NCBI GenBank assembly: GCA_037444725.1
Contig: JBBILW010000022.1
Location: 1 to 11,310 of the forward strand
Origin: CAIKKG01 sp037444725
GTDB taxonomy: Bacteria; Patescibacteriota; Minisyncoccia; UBA6257; GWB1-50-10
Direction of reading: 5' to 3'
DNA length: 11,310 bases
Part shown: positions 1 through 6,564 of the stretch, one piece after another
Layout of the letters: the number at the start of each line of letters is the position of its first letter
How positions within the stretch are numbered: the first letter of the stretch is position 1
Position numbers and translations under genes: made by a program
The notes under the pieces: generated by a model
Databases searched by the model: none
Told to the model about the DNA's origin: nothing
Seen by the model: only the letters and a program-made list of their open reading frames with translations

Positions 1-812
1 AACGCATCGGCAAGTTCGGCATGTTTTTGGGAACTGATTGGGACCCGGATGCGGTACTGAACTTTAAAAAACCTGAAAACGGCGCAGTGCAGAAGATAAT
101 CACGCGCAACGCAAGCTACACGGCGATTCCGGAAATTCTTCGCGACGAAGAGCTTCCGAAAGCCGATGGCTTGCTGCTTGATCTCGGTTTCTCATCGACG
201 CAGATTGACGATGCGAAGCGCGGATTCAGTTTCCTGCACGATGGCCCGCTTGATATGCGCTACACGACCGCAGGCGAGACTGCAGCGGAGATTGTGAACA
301 GTTACCGGGAGAATGAGCTTGCGGACATCCTCTACAACTACGGCGATGAGCGTTTCTCGCGCCAGATTGCGAAGCACATCACGGAAGCGCGTCGCACCGA
401 GCGCATTATGACGACGAGACGGCTTGCAGACATCGTAGTGGAAGCAGTGCCGGCGCGATTCCGCCACGGACGCATCCACGCTGCGACGAAAACGTTCCAG
501 GCGCTCCGCATCTACGTGAATCATGAGTTCGAGAACATCGAATCCATCATCGATAACCTGGAACACGTGATGAAACAAGGCGGCAGAGTGGCAATAATCA
601 CATTTCACTCACTCGAAGACGCGATTGTGAAGAAAAAGTTCCAGGAACTCGCAAAATCAGGCAAAGCGGAACTCGTCATGAAGAAGCCCGTAGCGCCGAC
701 GAGAGAAGAAATAGAAAGAAATCCGCGAAGCAGGTCCGCAAAATTGAGAGCGTTGCGCTGGATGCCGGAAAAAGAAGTCACCTCAAACACAACACACGAA
801 CATTATTTATAA
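1..812 (+). CDS. rsmH: 16S rRNA (cytosine-1402-N4)-methyltransferase RsmH, 5' truncated
   Basis: RsmH (MraW) uses S-adenosylmethionine to methylate N4 of C1402 in the 16S rRNA decoding centre. The frame is open from base 3, before the first ATG at 21, and reads RIGKFGMFLGTDWDPDAV, which matches the family's SAM-site stretch. The gene therefore begins upstream and lacks roughly the first 40 residues here. Family motifs visible in order are DLGFSSTQIDDAKRGFSF followed by GPLDMR, then KTFQALRIYVNHE, then ITFHSLEDAIVK, and a basic C-terminus with NPRSRSAKLRALRW. The ftsL-like gene starts 6 bases after the stop, the usual dcw-cluster order. The family assignment is secure; only the 5' end is missing. 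Confidence 0.96.
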   Translation, partial: RIGKFGMFLGTDWDPDAVLNFKKPENGAVQKIITRNASYTAIPEILRDEELPKADGLLLDLGFSSTQIDDAKRGFSFLHDGPLDMRYTTAGETAAEIVNSYRENELADILYNYGDERFSRQIAKHITEARRTERIMTTRRLADIVVEAVPARFRHGRIHAATKTFQALRIYVNHEFENIESIIDNLEHVMKQGGRVAIITFHSLEDAIVKKKFQELAKSGKAELVMKKPVAPTREEIERNPRSRSAKLRALRWMPEKEVTSNTTHEHYL

Positions 813-818
813 ATTATC

Positions 819-1109
819 ATGACCATCATTTGTCCACAGAAAAAATCCGAATTGAAATATTTTCTTATCGCCCTTTTTGCGATAGTATTAGTGGGCGGTG
901 CGTTTTATATCATCGGAAACAGCTCGCTTGTGGAAAAAAGTCATGAATTGGAAGCGTTAAAGAAGCAGATAATATCACTGAAGACTGACAACGCGGATCT
1001 CAAAAACGAATATTACCGCCTCACTGACCCTGCCAGACTGGAAACCGCAGCACACGACTCCGGATTAACGCTCGAGAAACGGCCGCAGTATCTCACGAGC
1101 AAACAATGA
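819..1109 (+). CDS. ftsL: FtsL-like septum protein
   Basis: A 96-residue single-pass membrane protein. It has a short basic cytoplasmic N-terminus, one hydrophobic segment at about residues 13-34 (FLIALFAIVLVGGAFYII), and a charged heptad-like stretch at about 37-68 (LEALKKQIISLKTDNADLKNEY) that looks like a coiled coil. FtsL/DivIC proteins have this architecture and link the divisome regulators to the septal PBP. The sequence itself is poorly conserved, so the call rests on architecture plus position between rsmH and the PBP gene. The stop overlaps the next start by 4 bases (ATGA), which suggests translational coupling. No SD is visible before the ATG. DivIC rather than FtsL is possible. Confidence 0.8.
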   Translation: MTIICPQKKSELKYFLIALFAIVLVGGAFYIIGNSSLVEKSHELEALKKQIISLKTDNADLKNEYYRLTDPARLETAAHDSGLTLEKRPQYLTSKQ

Positions 1110-2698
1110 AGGCACGATTCTACATTCTCGCCGGATTCTTTAGCATACTTTTCACCCTTCTGGGTTACAAACTTTACTCCCTTCAGATACTGAAGGGTTC
1201 TGATTATGTTGAGAAGGTCGCTGCGCGCAACGAGCTTGCGGAGCAGCAGAGTTTGCGTCGCGGACAGATATTTTTCACCGATAAGAACGGGACGAACATT
1301 CCCGTGGCGCTCAATAAGGAGTTTCCGCACATTATCGCCATACCTAAAGAGATTCAGGACGCACCTGAGGCCGCAAAAATGTTTGCGTCTATTCTTGGCA
1401 TAACCGAATCAAAACTTAAAGAAGTTTTTTCATCAAAACTCAGTTATTACTCGCTCATGGATAAGGCGAGCGAGGACGTGGTGACCGCGGTGAACGCTGC
1501 TGACGTTCCTGGTGTTGAAGCGTCGGAAGCGCAGTACCGCTATAACCCGTTCGGCTCGCTCGCGTCCCAGGTAATCGGCTTTGTCGGTAAGACTGACAAA
1601 CGCATAGAGCCGATTGGTCTCTACGGCATCGAGAAGCTTCACGATGAAGAGCTTACCAAAGGCGACGACCTTTCATTCACAATCGATCGCAACTTACAGG
1701 CTGAAGCGGAACAGGTGCTCGACAAGCTTATCGAAGAACATAAGGCATCGGGCGGTTCTATTCTCATACAAGAACCGAAGACGGGGAGAATACTCGCAAT
1801 GGCGTCCGCGCCTGATTTCAATCCGAACGAGTACGGCGATGCGTCTATACGCACATTTTTAAATCCTGCAGTGCAGGCACAGTACGAGCCGGGTTCAGTG
1901 TTTAAACCGCTCACCATGTCCGCGGGCATCGATTCGGGTTCAATCACGCCCGACACGACTTTTGTCGATACGGGCCACGTGACCATGAACGGCAAGACAA
2001 TCACGAACTGGGATCACAAAGCGCACGGGAAAATAACGATGACCAACGTCATTGAAGATTCGGTGAATACGGGAACAATCTTTGCGCAGCAAAAAATGGG
2101 CCGAGAGGTGTTTTATTCGTATTTGAAGAAGTTCGGCTTGGGCGAACTCACGAATATCGACCTGCCCGATGAAGTGCGCGGAAGTTTGAAAAACCTTGAA
2201 AGGAAAAAAGCGCCGGACATTGATTATGCAACCGCCTCATACGGTCAGGGCACGGGCGTAACGCCGATTCAGATGATTACTGCTTTTTCTTCAATCGCAA
2301 ACGGAGGTCTGCTTATGCGCCCGTATGTGAACGCGGATACGAAGCCCTACGTGGTGCGGAGAGTTATGAGCGAAGAGACAGCACTTAAGGTTACGCGTAT
2401 GATGGAATCAGCCGTGGAGAAAGCGAAAGTCGCGGCGATTCCCGAATATCGCATTGCAGGCAAGACGGGTACCGCATTCATTCCTGAAAACGGAAAGTAT
2501 AACGAGAATGCGCTCATCCACTCGTATATCGGTTTTGCGCCCGCCGAAGACGCTAAATTCGTAATATTGATGAAGCTCGACAGGCCGGACAAGCCGCTTG
2601 CGGGTGCCACGGTCGTGCCGAAATTCAAAGAGATTGCTCAGTTCGCGCTGAACTATTATGATATTGCTCCCGACAAGTTAACGACTACCACGCCATGA
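1106..2698 (+). CDS. ftsI: class B penicillin-binding protein, septal transpeptidase (FtsI/PBP3 type)
   Basis: A DD-transpeptidase that cross-links peptidoglycan at the septum on the outer face of the membrane. The 530-residue protein has an N-terminal membrane anchor at about residues 5-25, a PBP dimerisation region (RRGQIFFTDKNGTNIPVAL at about 51-70, and the GLYGIEKLHDEEL stretch), then a transpeptidase domain. All three catalytic motifs are present: SVFK with the acylated Ser264 and Lys267, SVN at 319-321, and KTGT at 453-456. No PASTA repeats follow, so FtsI fits better than a sporulation or PASTA-type PBP. The gene overlaps both neighbours by 4 bases (ATGA), consistent with one operon. 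Elongation-type PBP2 is less likely given the dcw context. Confidence 0.93.
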   Translation: MKARFYILAGFFSILFTLLGYKLYSLQILKGSDYVEKVAARNELAEQQSLRRGQIFFTDKNGTNIPVALNKEFPHIIAIPKEIQDAPEAAKMFASILGITESKLKEVFSSKLSYYSLMDKASEDVVTAVNAADVPGVEASEAQYRYNPFGSLASQVIGFVGKTDKRIEPIGLYGIEKLHDEELTKGDDLSFTIDRNLQAEAEQVLDKLIEEHKASGGSILIQEPKTGRILAMASAPDFNPNEYGDASIRTFLNPAVQAQYEPGSVFKPLTMSAGIDSGSITPDTTFVDTGHVTMNGKTITNWDHKAHGKITMTNVIEDSVNTGTIFAQQKMGREVFYSYLKKFGLGELTNIDLPDEVRGSLKNLERKKAPDIDYATASYGQGTGVTPIQMITAFSSIANGGLLMRPYVNADTKPYVVRRVMSEETALKVTRMMESAVEKAKVAAIPEYRIAGKTGTAFIPENGKYNENALIHSYIGFAPAEDAKFVILMKLDRPDKPLAGATVVPKFKEIAQFALNYYDIAPDKLTTTTP

Positions 2699-4005
2699 AA
2701 ACGGTAATGCTCAAAATGCTGCAGTGGAAACTCAAGCTTCTCGCGCGCTGGACGATAGCCCGCTATGAGCCGGGTATCGTGGGCATTACGGGTAGCGTAG
2801 GTAAAACCTCGACAAAAGAAGCGGTGCGCACGGTACTCGCGAAAGAGCGCCGCGTCCGCGCGCCTTCGAAGAATTTTAATAATGAATTGGGCTTACCGCT
2901 CGTAATTTTAGGCGACTGGGAATCAACCGACGGTTTCCTTTTCTGGCCGCGAGTGATTCTTTATGCATTGTGGCAGCTTGTCGTAAAGAACAAGGAGTAT
3001 CCGGAAGTGCTCATTCTTGAGTATGCAGTGGATAGGCCGGGAGATATGAAATATCTCTTGGATATCGCGCGCCCGCACATTGGCATTTTTACGGCGATGG
3101 GCGATATTCCCGTGCACGTGGAGTATTTCACAGGGCCCGATGCCGTGATGCGCGAGAAGGCACGTCTTATTGCGCAGCTTCCCGCGACGGGATTTGCGAT
3201 TTTGAACGCGGACGACCCGCTTGTGATGGAATCGAAAGCACAGACGCGTGCGCAAATCATTACGTTCGGCTTTGAAGACCGCGCGGATGTGCGCATTTCC
3301 AATTTTACGAATCGCTTCGACGGTGTCTCGGGCGGTATCTCGTGCAAGCTTGGTTATAGCGGCAGCATGGTGCCGGTCCGCGTCGACCGCGCGCTTGGCA
3401 AGTCACAGGCATACTCGATTGCGGCAGCCGCGGCTGCGGGGCTTATCTTTGGCGTGAATCTCGTGAAGATTGCCGAGAACTTGAGTGAATACGAAGCACC
3501 CGCAGGCAGGTTGAAACTTATTCAGGGCATTAAGGAGAGTTTCATAATCGACGACACGTATAACGCAGCGCCTGCATCCATGAATGTGGCGCTCGATACG
3601 TTGAAGTCTCTCAACGCAAAAAGAAAAATCGCAGTGCTGGGTGATATGTTGGAAATCGGAAAGTACACATTGGAAGCCCATGAAGGCATCGGTAAGTCGC
3701 TTAAGAAACGCGGCGTAGATATGTTGATTACCGTCGGCATTCGCGGAAAATTGATTGCGGAGGCGGCGATACGCGGCGGCTTATCCGAAAAATCGGTGGC
3801 GACCTTTATGCTCGTTCAGGAAGCAGGGAAGTTCCTGCAGTCTAAGATTCAAAAAGGAGATCTTATTTTAGTGAAGGGTTCACAAGGAGTGCGCCTTGAA
3901 AAGGTGGTGGAAGAGGTGATGGCAGAGCCTGCGCGCGTGCGCACGTTGCTTGCACGCCAGAACGATGAGTGGCTGAAGAAGCCCGGGTTGTACACGGGGG
4001 AATAA
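2695..4005 (+). CDS. murF: MurF-type Mur ligase lacking the N-terminal substrate domain
   Basis: MurF joins D-Ala-D-Ala to UDP-MurNAc-tripeptide using ATP in the cytoplasm. The 436-residue protein shows the Mur ligase P-loop GITGSVGKTSTKE from residue 30, NNELGLPL at 62-69, HVEYF at 141-145, an EKARL stretch (154-158) whose Lys aligns with the carbamylated lysine of the family, LNADDP at 170-175, the MurF-diagnostic DDTYNAAP at 286-293, GDMLEIG, and KGSQGVR at 394-400. In typical MurF the P-loop lies near residue 100-115, so the N-terminal UDP-substrate domain is absent. Sequence upstream in this frame is occupied by ftsI, so a missed start is unlikely. The ATG overlaps the ftsI stop (ATGA). 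The central and C-terminal assignment is firm. The exact acceptor substrate is less certain because of the missing domain. Confidence 0.88.
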   Translation: MKTVMLKMLQWKLKLLARWTIARYEPGIVGITGSVGKTSTKEAVRTVLAKERRVRAPSKNFNNELGLPLVILGDWESTDGFLFWPRVILYALWQLVVKNKEYPEVLILEYAVDRPGDMKYLLDIARPHIGIFTAMGDIPVHVEYFTGPDAVMREKARLIAQLPATGFAILNADDPLVMESKAQTRAQIITFGFEDRADVRISNFTNRFDGVSGGISCKLGYSGSMVPVRVDRALGKSQAYSIAAAAAAGLIFGVNLVKIAENLSEYEAPAGRLKLIQGIKESFIIDDTYNAAPASMNVALDTLKSLNAKRKIAVLGDMLEIGKYTLEAHEGIGKSLKKRGVDMLITVGIRGKLIAEAAIRGGLSEKSVATFMLVQEAGKFLQSKIQKGDLILVKGSQGVRLEKVVEEVMAEPARVRTLLARQNDEWLKKPGLYTGE

Positions 4006-4016
4006 TGTGTCATAAT
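3988..4016 (+). promoter_or_regulatory. sigma70-type promoter for tRNA-Glu
   Basis: TTGTAC at 3988-3993, a 17-base spacer, then CATAAT at 4011-4016, with TG at 4008-4009 forming an extended -10. The predicted start, about 7 bases after the -10, lies a few bases before the tRNA 5' end. The -35 box lies inside the last codons of murF. Found by eye only. Confidence 0.6.
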
Positions 4017-4029
4017 CGTTCGCGTGTTC

Positions 4030-4100
4030 GGCCCTATCGTCTAGTGGTAGGACAATGCCCTCTCACGGCATAAACAGGGGTTCAATTCCCCTTGGGGCTA
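4030..4100 (+). tRNA. tRNA-Glu (anticodon CTC)
   Basis: A full cloverleaf can be drawn. The acceptor is GGCCCTA paired with TGGGGCT (with G-T wobbles at the first and fifth pairs), and the D arm runs from GTCTAGTGGTAGGAC. The anticodon stem is ATGCC/GGCAT around loop CTCTCAC, and the T stem is AGGGG/CCCCT around TTCAATT. The anticodon is CTC, which reads GAG (Glu). The discriminator is A4100 and the next bases are CAA, so the CCA end is not encoded and must be added after transcription. The T loop has TTCAATT rather than TTCGAAT, a tolerated variant. The tRNA follows murF closely but has its own promoter. Confidence 0.93.
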
Positions 4101-4159
4101 CAAATATGAAAACACCGCCAAAAGGCGGTGTTTTCATATTTATCCAAGGGAAATTGAAC
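4080..4159. repeat. inverted near-copy of the tRNA-Glu T-arm around the terminator
   Basis: Bases 4144-4159 are the reverse complement of the tRNA T-arm and acceptor segment at 4080-4095, matching at 15 of 16 positions. The two copies bracket the terminator hairpin, so the whole interval can be drawn as an outer 16-base stem around an inner 18-base stem. The copy is inverted, so it is not a simple attachment-site duplication. It could be a recombination remnant or a structured trailer. Confidence 0.7.
4102..4141 (+). terminator. strong hairpin terminator after tRNA-Glu
   Basis: A perfect 18-base inverted repeat (4102-4119 and 4124-4141) encloses an AAAA loop. Its GC core ACACCGCC/GGCGGTGT is followed by TTTT at 4131-4134. 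Because it is a perfect palindrome with A and T tracts on both sides, it could also stop transcripts arriving on the - strand. Confidence 0.85.
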
Positions 4160-4226
4160 GACCGAGCGTAGAGCGAGGAAGTACTGAGCGCAGTAGCGCG
4201 AATGTGCAGTGGAGAGGTATGCGCGT
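4160..4226. other. short intergenic stretch with repeated GAGCG words
   Basis: No gene is visible. GAGCG occurs at 4164-4168, 4171-4175 and 4186-4190, and TACTG/CAGTA (4182-4186 and 4191-4195) can form a 5-base stem with a 4-base loop. It follows directly on the inverted tRNA copy and may belong to the same repeat unit. The role is unknown. Confidence 0.35.
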
Positions 4227-4257
4227 AAAAAATCCCGCCCATAGATTAAAGGGCGGG
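4227..4257 (-). terminator. intrinsic terminator of the deoxyribosyltransferase-like gene
   Basis: On the - strand, CCCGCCC (4257-4251) pairs with GGGCGGG (4240-4234) across a 10-base loop. A single A and then six T (4232-4227) follow. This lies just past the stop at 4275 and has no T run on the + strand, so it serves the - strand gene. Confidence 0.88.
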
Positions 4258-4274
4258 TTGAATCGGAGCAATCT

Positions 4275-4772
4275 CTAGTGCGTCGCTTGCTTCGCGTTGC
4301 CGTCGCGCAGCACGTGCTCCACGAAGTCGTGGATGTGGGAGGCGAGACGCTTGTAGTACGCGTCCACCTCCTCGAGCTCGGTGAAGACAGCGGGCTGGTG
4401 AAGCACGCAGCGCTTCCTCGCGCGCGGGACGTCCCCTCGCTTGTTCTTCCGTGCTGTATCTGAGCGGATGTTCGTGCGGTAGGTGATGGCAGCGTCCTTG
4501 GGGGAGAAAGCGATGCTGATCACGATGGCGGTATCATCGCCGTCGGTTGCGTCACCGTTCATGACGACGAGATTCGTCGGGTCCAGAACATTCCTGCTGC
4601 AGTAACCCGTGAGGCCGTCGAAGTCGAAGCTCTCTTCGCCGATGAGATCCTTCGTGTCGCGGAGAGGAAGAATGACCTCGTGTCCGAGAAGCTTGAGATG
4701 CTTCTCGAGAAAGAGGAAGTGAAGCCGCTGCCCCGCGTTGAAGAATGCGCCAGCCAAGTACAGCCTTGCCAT
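4275..4772 (-). CDS. nucleoside 2-deoxyribosyltransferase-like protein with Val at the catalytic Glu position
   Basis: The family transfers or hydrolyses the N-glycosidic bond of 2'-deoxynucleosides or deoxynucleotides through a Glu nucleophile. The start chosen is ATG at 4772 (165 residues), with AGGAGA six bases upstream; a TTG at 4793 is in frame but has no such site. Family features are RLYLAGAFFNAGQR at 3-16, the GHEVILPLRD stretch at 30-39, and the NLVVMNGDATDGDDTA region followed by AITYRTNIR at 95-103. The usual G-T-A-x-E-I-G-Y-A pattern appears as D-T-A-I-V-I-S-I-A (80-88), so the catalytic Glu aligns with Val84. The protein may be non-catalytic or act differently. Sampled GC is high: a hand count of 4321-4440 plus 4501-4620 gives 151 of 240 bases. 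It is divergent from the nucleotidyltransferase gene and ends at its own terminator. Confidence 0.75.
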   Translation of the reverse strand: MARLYLAGAFFNAGQRLHFLFLEKHLKLLGHEVILPLRDTKDLIGEESFDFDGLTGYCSRNVLDPTNLVVMNGDATDGDDTAIVISIAFSPKDAAITYRTNIRSDTARKNKRGDVPRARKRCVLHQPAVFTELEEVDAYYKRLASHIHDFVEHVLRDGNAKQATH

Positions 4773-4847
4773 GAGTGTTCTCCTGTGCGTCAAAAGGTGA
4801 AGGTTCTGCGCTTACCGTACACTGAGGCGGGCCTCATGTCCAGCATG

Positions 4848-4876
4848 TTGACCGAGTATTAATATGGTTGTAAAAC
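4848..4876 (+). promoter_or_regulatory. promoter for the nucleotidyltransferase gene
   Basis: TTGACC at 4848-4853, a 17-base spacer, then TAAAAC at 4871-4876. The predicted start near 4883 would give a leader of about 36 bases before the ATG at 4919. I could not find a convincing - strand promoter for the divergent gene in 4773-4918. A 6-base inverted repeat, TGAGGC-GG-GCCTCA at 4823-4836, lies between the two genes and could be an operator. Confidence 0.5.
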
Positions 4877-4905
4877 ATAGTTAGTTCGTTAACGTCTCAC
4901 ACCTG

Positions 4906-4912
4906 AAAGGAG
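4906..4912 (+). promoter_or_regulatory. canonical ribosome binding site
   Basis: AAAGGAG six bases before the ATG at 4919. It stands out because the core genes in this window have no comparable site. Confidence 0.8.
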
Positions 4913-4918
4913 CGGCGC

Positions 4919-5740
4919 ATGGGACGAGTGTTTACGTGGGACGAAATCAGACGTGGCCTGATTCCCGATCGGCGCGACATAGAAATCGTGCTCTCGCACG
5001 TGAAGCAGGTAATCGATCATTCGCAGGGCATTCTCGGTGCGATTATCTGCGGCTCGGTCGGCCAGAACACATGGAATCGCAGAAGCGACATTGATTGCGT
5101 CATTCTCTACGACCCTCGCCGTGTGGGGGAAGTAATGCTGGCGCTCAGTGGAGCAAAGGAGTTTGCGAAAACGAAGAATGTGCCCGTGCAATTCATCCCT
5201 GCGGATCTGGAGCTTGCTGCGACGCACATGCACACACTCGATCCGTCATTTCTTCATCACCTCAGTCTTACCGTCGAGCGGACAGGATACATGAAGCAAA
5301 ATCCGCTTGATGTGCTTGCCTCGGGAGCTCTCAGTCTGCGCGAAGATACGCGTAGCTACGTCCGGCTGAAGCTTCGCACGTTCGAAAAGGGGCTTTGCGA
5401 AGTGGAATGCATGGACGATGAGAAGAGGTCCGAGTTGTTCCAGAAGGCGTTCGAGGCGCCGGTGAACATCGCGAGAAAATTGCTCAACGTGTACAACGTA
5501 AAGATGCCTGATGACACGAAGGCGTCCGTCGAGAAGTACTACGTTGAGATTGCGGGACCGCGTGAGCGCGAACTCTTCCTCAAAATCGTGAGTGAGGACA
5601 AGCAGTACACCGAAAGGGTGAATGAGCTCGCCATCCGCCATCCTCCGCAGATGTATAGGTGGGCGATGGGGTATGCGAATCGCGCATTGTTAACTGATGT
5701 TTTCGAGTTCGTGAGGCTTGTGGCGTTGCGCCTCGACTGA
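4919..5740 (+). CDS. DNA polymerase beta-type nucleotidyltransferase-domain protein
   Basis: The 273-residue protein carries the signature of the polymerase beta nucleotidyltransferase fold: GAIICGS with G45-S46, then SDID with metal-binding Asp57 and Asp59, followed by the beta strand CVILYD. The third carboxylate is probably in the QFIPADLE stretch (91-98) but cannot be fixed by eye. Residues from about 130 on are charged and helical-looking, with no recognised second domain and no clear HEPN R-x4-6-H motif. Members of this superfamily transfer NMP groups to drugs, proteins, RNA or other nucleotides, so the substrate cannot be named. The start has an AAAGGAG site six bases upstream. The gene is divergent from the deoxyribosyltransferase-like gene and ends at its own terminator. 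It is not a CCA-adding enzyme by motif. Confidence 0.75.
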   Translation: MGRVFTWDEIRRGLIPDRRDIEIVLSHVKQVIDHSQGILGAIICGSVGQNTWNRRSDIDCVILYDPRRVGEVMLALSGAKEFAKTKNVPVQFIPADLELAATHMHTLDPSFLHHLSLTVERTGYMKQNPLDVLASGALSLREDTRSYVRLKLRTFEKGLCEVECMDDEKRSELFQKAFEAPVNIARKLLNVYNVKMPDDTKASVEKYYVEIAGPRERELFLKIVSEDKQYTERVNELAIRHPPQMYRWAMGYANRALLTDVFEFVRLVALRLD

Positions 5741-5746
5741 GTGCGC

Positions 5747-5779
5747 AAAATCCGCGTCGAATCTGACGCGGATTTTTTG
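5747..5779 (+). terminator. intrinsic terminator of the nucleotidyltransferase gene
   Basis: A perfect 12-base stem, AAAATCCGCGTC/GACGCGGATTTT (5747-5758 and 5765-5776), with a 6-base loop and further T residues. It starts 6 bases after the stop. Confidence 0.9.
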
Positions 5780-5793
5780 TATCTTGTACACAA

Positions 5794-5822
5794 TTGCGGC
5801 GCATATGAATATCCTGTATTTT
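5794..5822 (+). promoter_or_regulatory. possible promoter for the dedA-family gene
   Basis: TTGCGG at 5794-5799, a 17-base spacer, then TATTTT at 5817-5822. Both boxes are imperfect, and TATAGA at 5824-5829 is an alternative -10. Either placement puts the transcript start beyond the TTG at 5821 and favours the ATG at 5848. Confidence 0.3.
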
Positions 5823-5847
5823 GTATAGAGAAAGCGAAACGACGCGC

Positions 5848-6507
5848 ATGTTTAACGATCTTCTCACACAAATTACTCCGGTTATTCAGCACTACGGTGC
5901 GTGGGGAGTTTTCGTAATCTCTTTCATCGAAGAAATTCTTCCGCTTCCGTCGACATTTTCTTATCTCGCAGCGGGCTTCTTTCTTTTGACTGCGGGAGAA
6001 TCGTTCGGATTTGTTGCGGTGCAATCGATTCCGAGCATCGTAATTCCCGGTGCGCTTGGTCTCGCAATCGGTTCAATCTTCGTGTATTCGGTGACGTTCC
6101 TGGGAGGAGAGCCGCTTATCGGAAAATGGGGAAAGTGGTTTGGGGTGCAGTGGCACGATGTCGAAAAAATGAACAGGTTTTTCCGCGGCCATTGGACGGA
6201 TGAGCTCACGTTGTTTGTACTCCGTTCACTTCCCATTATTCCGAACGGCATCGTATCCGCGGTGTGTGGCACGCTCAAATATCCGTTCAGAAAACTCTTC
6301 ATCATCACATTTCTAGGCAGTTGCGTGCGCGGGTTTATTTTAGGAATGCTCGGCTGGTCGCTTGGTGAGGCGTTCGTCATTTATGCGGACCAAATTTCGG
6401 AGTTTGGCGATTACGCGCTCTACGTACTCGTGGGCGTAACAGTGGCAGCGCTTGTCTACCTTTTTGTGCGCCGACAGCTCAAAAAACGCAAGATAATAAG
6501 CGGATAA
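5848..6507 (+). CDS. DedA-family (VTT/SNARE-associated) membrane protein
   Basis: A 219-residue polytopic inner-membrane protein. Members of the DedA/VTT superfamily are tied to membrane homeostasis and in some cases to flipping of lipid carriers such as undecaprenyl phosphate. Visible features are an amphipathic start, acidic Glu28-Glu29 in a hydrophobic turn before LPLPST, a glycine-rich segment GALGLAIGSIFVY (68-80), the LRSLPIIPNG stretch (125-134) that replaces the family's R-x-x-P-G-x-R-type motif, and GSCVRGFILG (157-166). The final membrane span (about 189-207) ends in a basic tail. The ATG at 5848 is preferred over an upstream in-frame TTG at 5821, which overlaps the putative -10. 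No good SD is visible. The family call is reasonable and the substrate unknown. Confidence 0.85.
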   Translation: MFNDLLTQITPVIQHYGAWGVFVISFIEEILPLPSTFSYLAAGFFLLTAGESFGFVAVQSIPSIVIPGALGLAIGSIFVYSVTFLGGEPLIGKWGKWFGVQWHDVEKMNRFFRGHWTDELTLFVLRSLPIIPNGIVSAVCGTLKYPFRKLFIITFLGSCVRGFILGMLGWSLGEAFVIYADQISEFGDYALYVLVGVTVAALVYLFVRRQLKKRKIISG

Positions 6508-6524
6508 ATTGACCTATTTTGTGC

Positions 6525-6553
6525 TTGTTTGGAGGCTGGTTTTGTGATAGAAT
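6525..6553 (+). promoter_or_regulatory. promoter for gyrB
   Basis: TTGTTT at 6525-6530, a 17-base spacer, then TAGAAT at 6548-6553, with TG at 6545-6546 giving an extended -10. The predicted start near 6560 gives a leader of about 50 bases containing a hairpin. Confidence 0.65.
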
Positions 6554-6564
6554 TACGAGGTGAG

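Noticed and set aside
4773..4793. Upstream TTG start for the deoxyribosyltransferase-like gene
   Set aside because: The ATG at 4772 has AGGAGA at ideal spacing and starts right at the family's first beta strand.
4919..5740. Nucleotidyltransferase as the CCA-adding enzyme for the nearby CCA-less tRNA
   Set aside because: CCA-adding enzymes carry a different active-site context (GG-x-VRD followed by D-x-D) and further conserved motifs not present here.
4919..5740. HEPN/MNT toxin-antitoxin fusion
   Set aside because: No R-x4-6-H HEPN motif is visible in the C-terminal half, and the divergent partner is not HEPN-like.
4030..5780. tRNA-Glu as the integration site of a prophage or integrative element
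   Set aside because: No integrase or phage gene is present, and the only tRNA-like copy is inverted and adjacent rather than a direct repeat at the far end of the accessory pair.
5821..5847. Upstream TTG start for the dedA-family gene
   Set aside because: It overlaps the putative -10 region and has no SD; ATG 5848 begins the hydrophobic family region directly.
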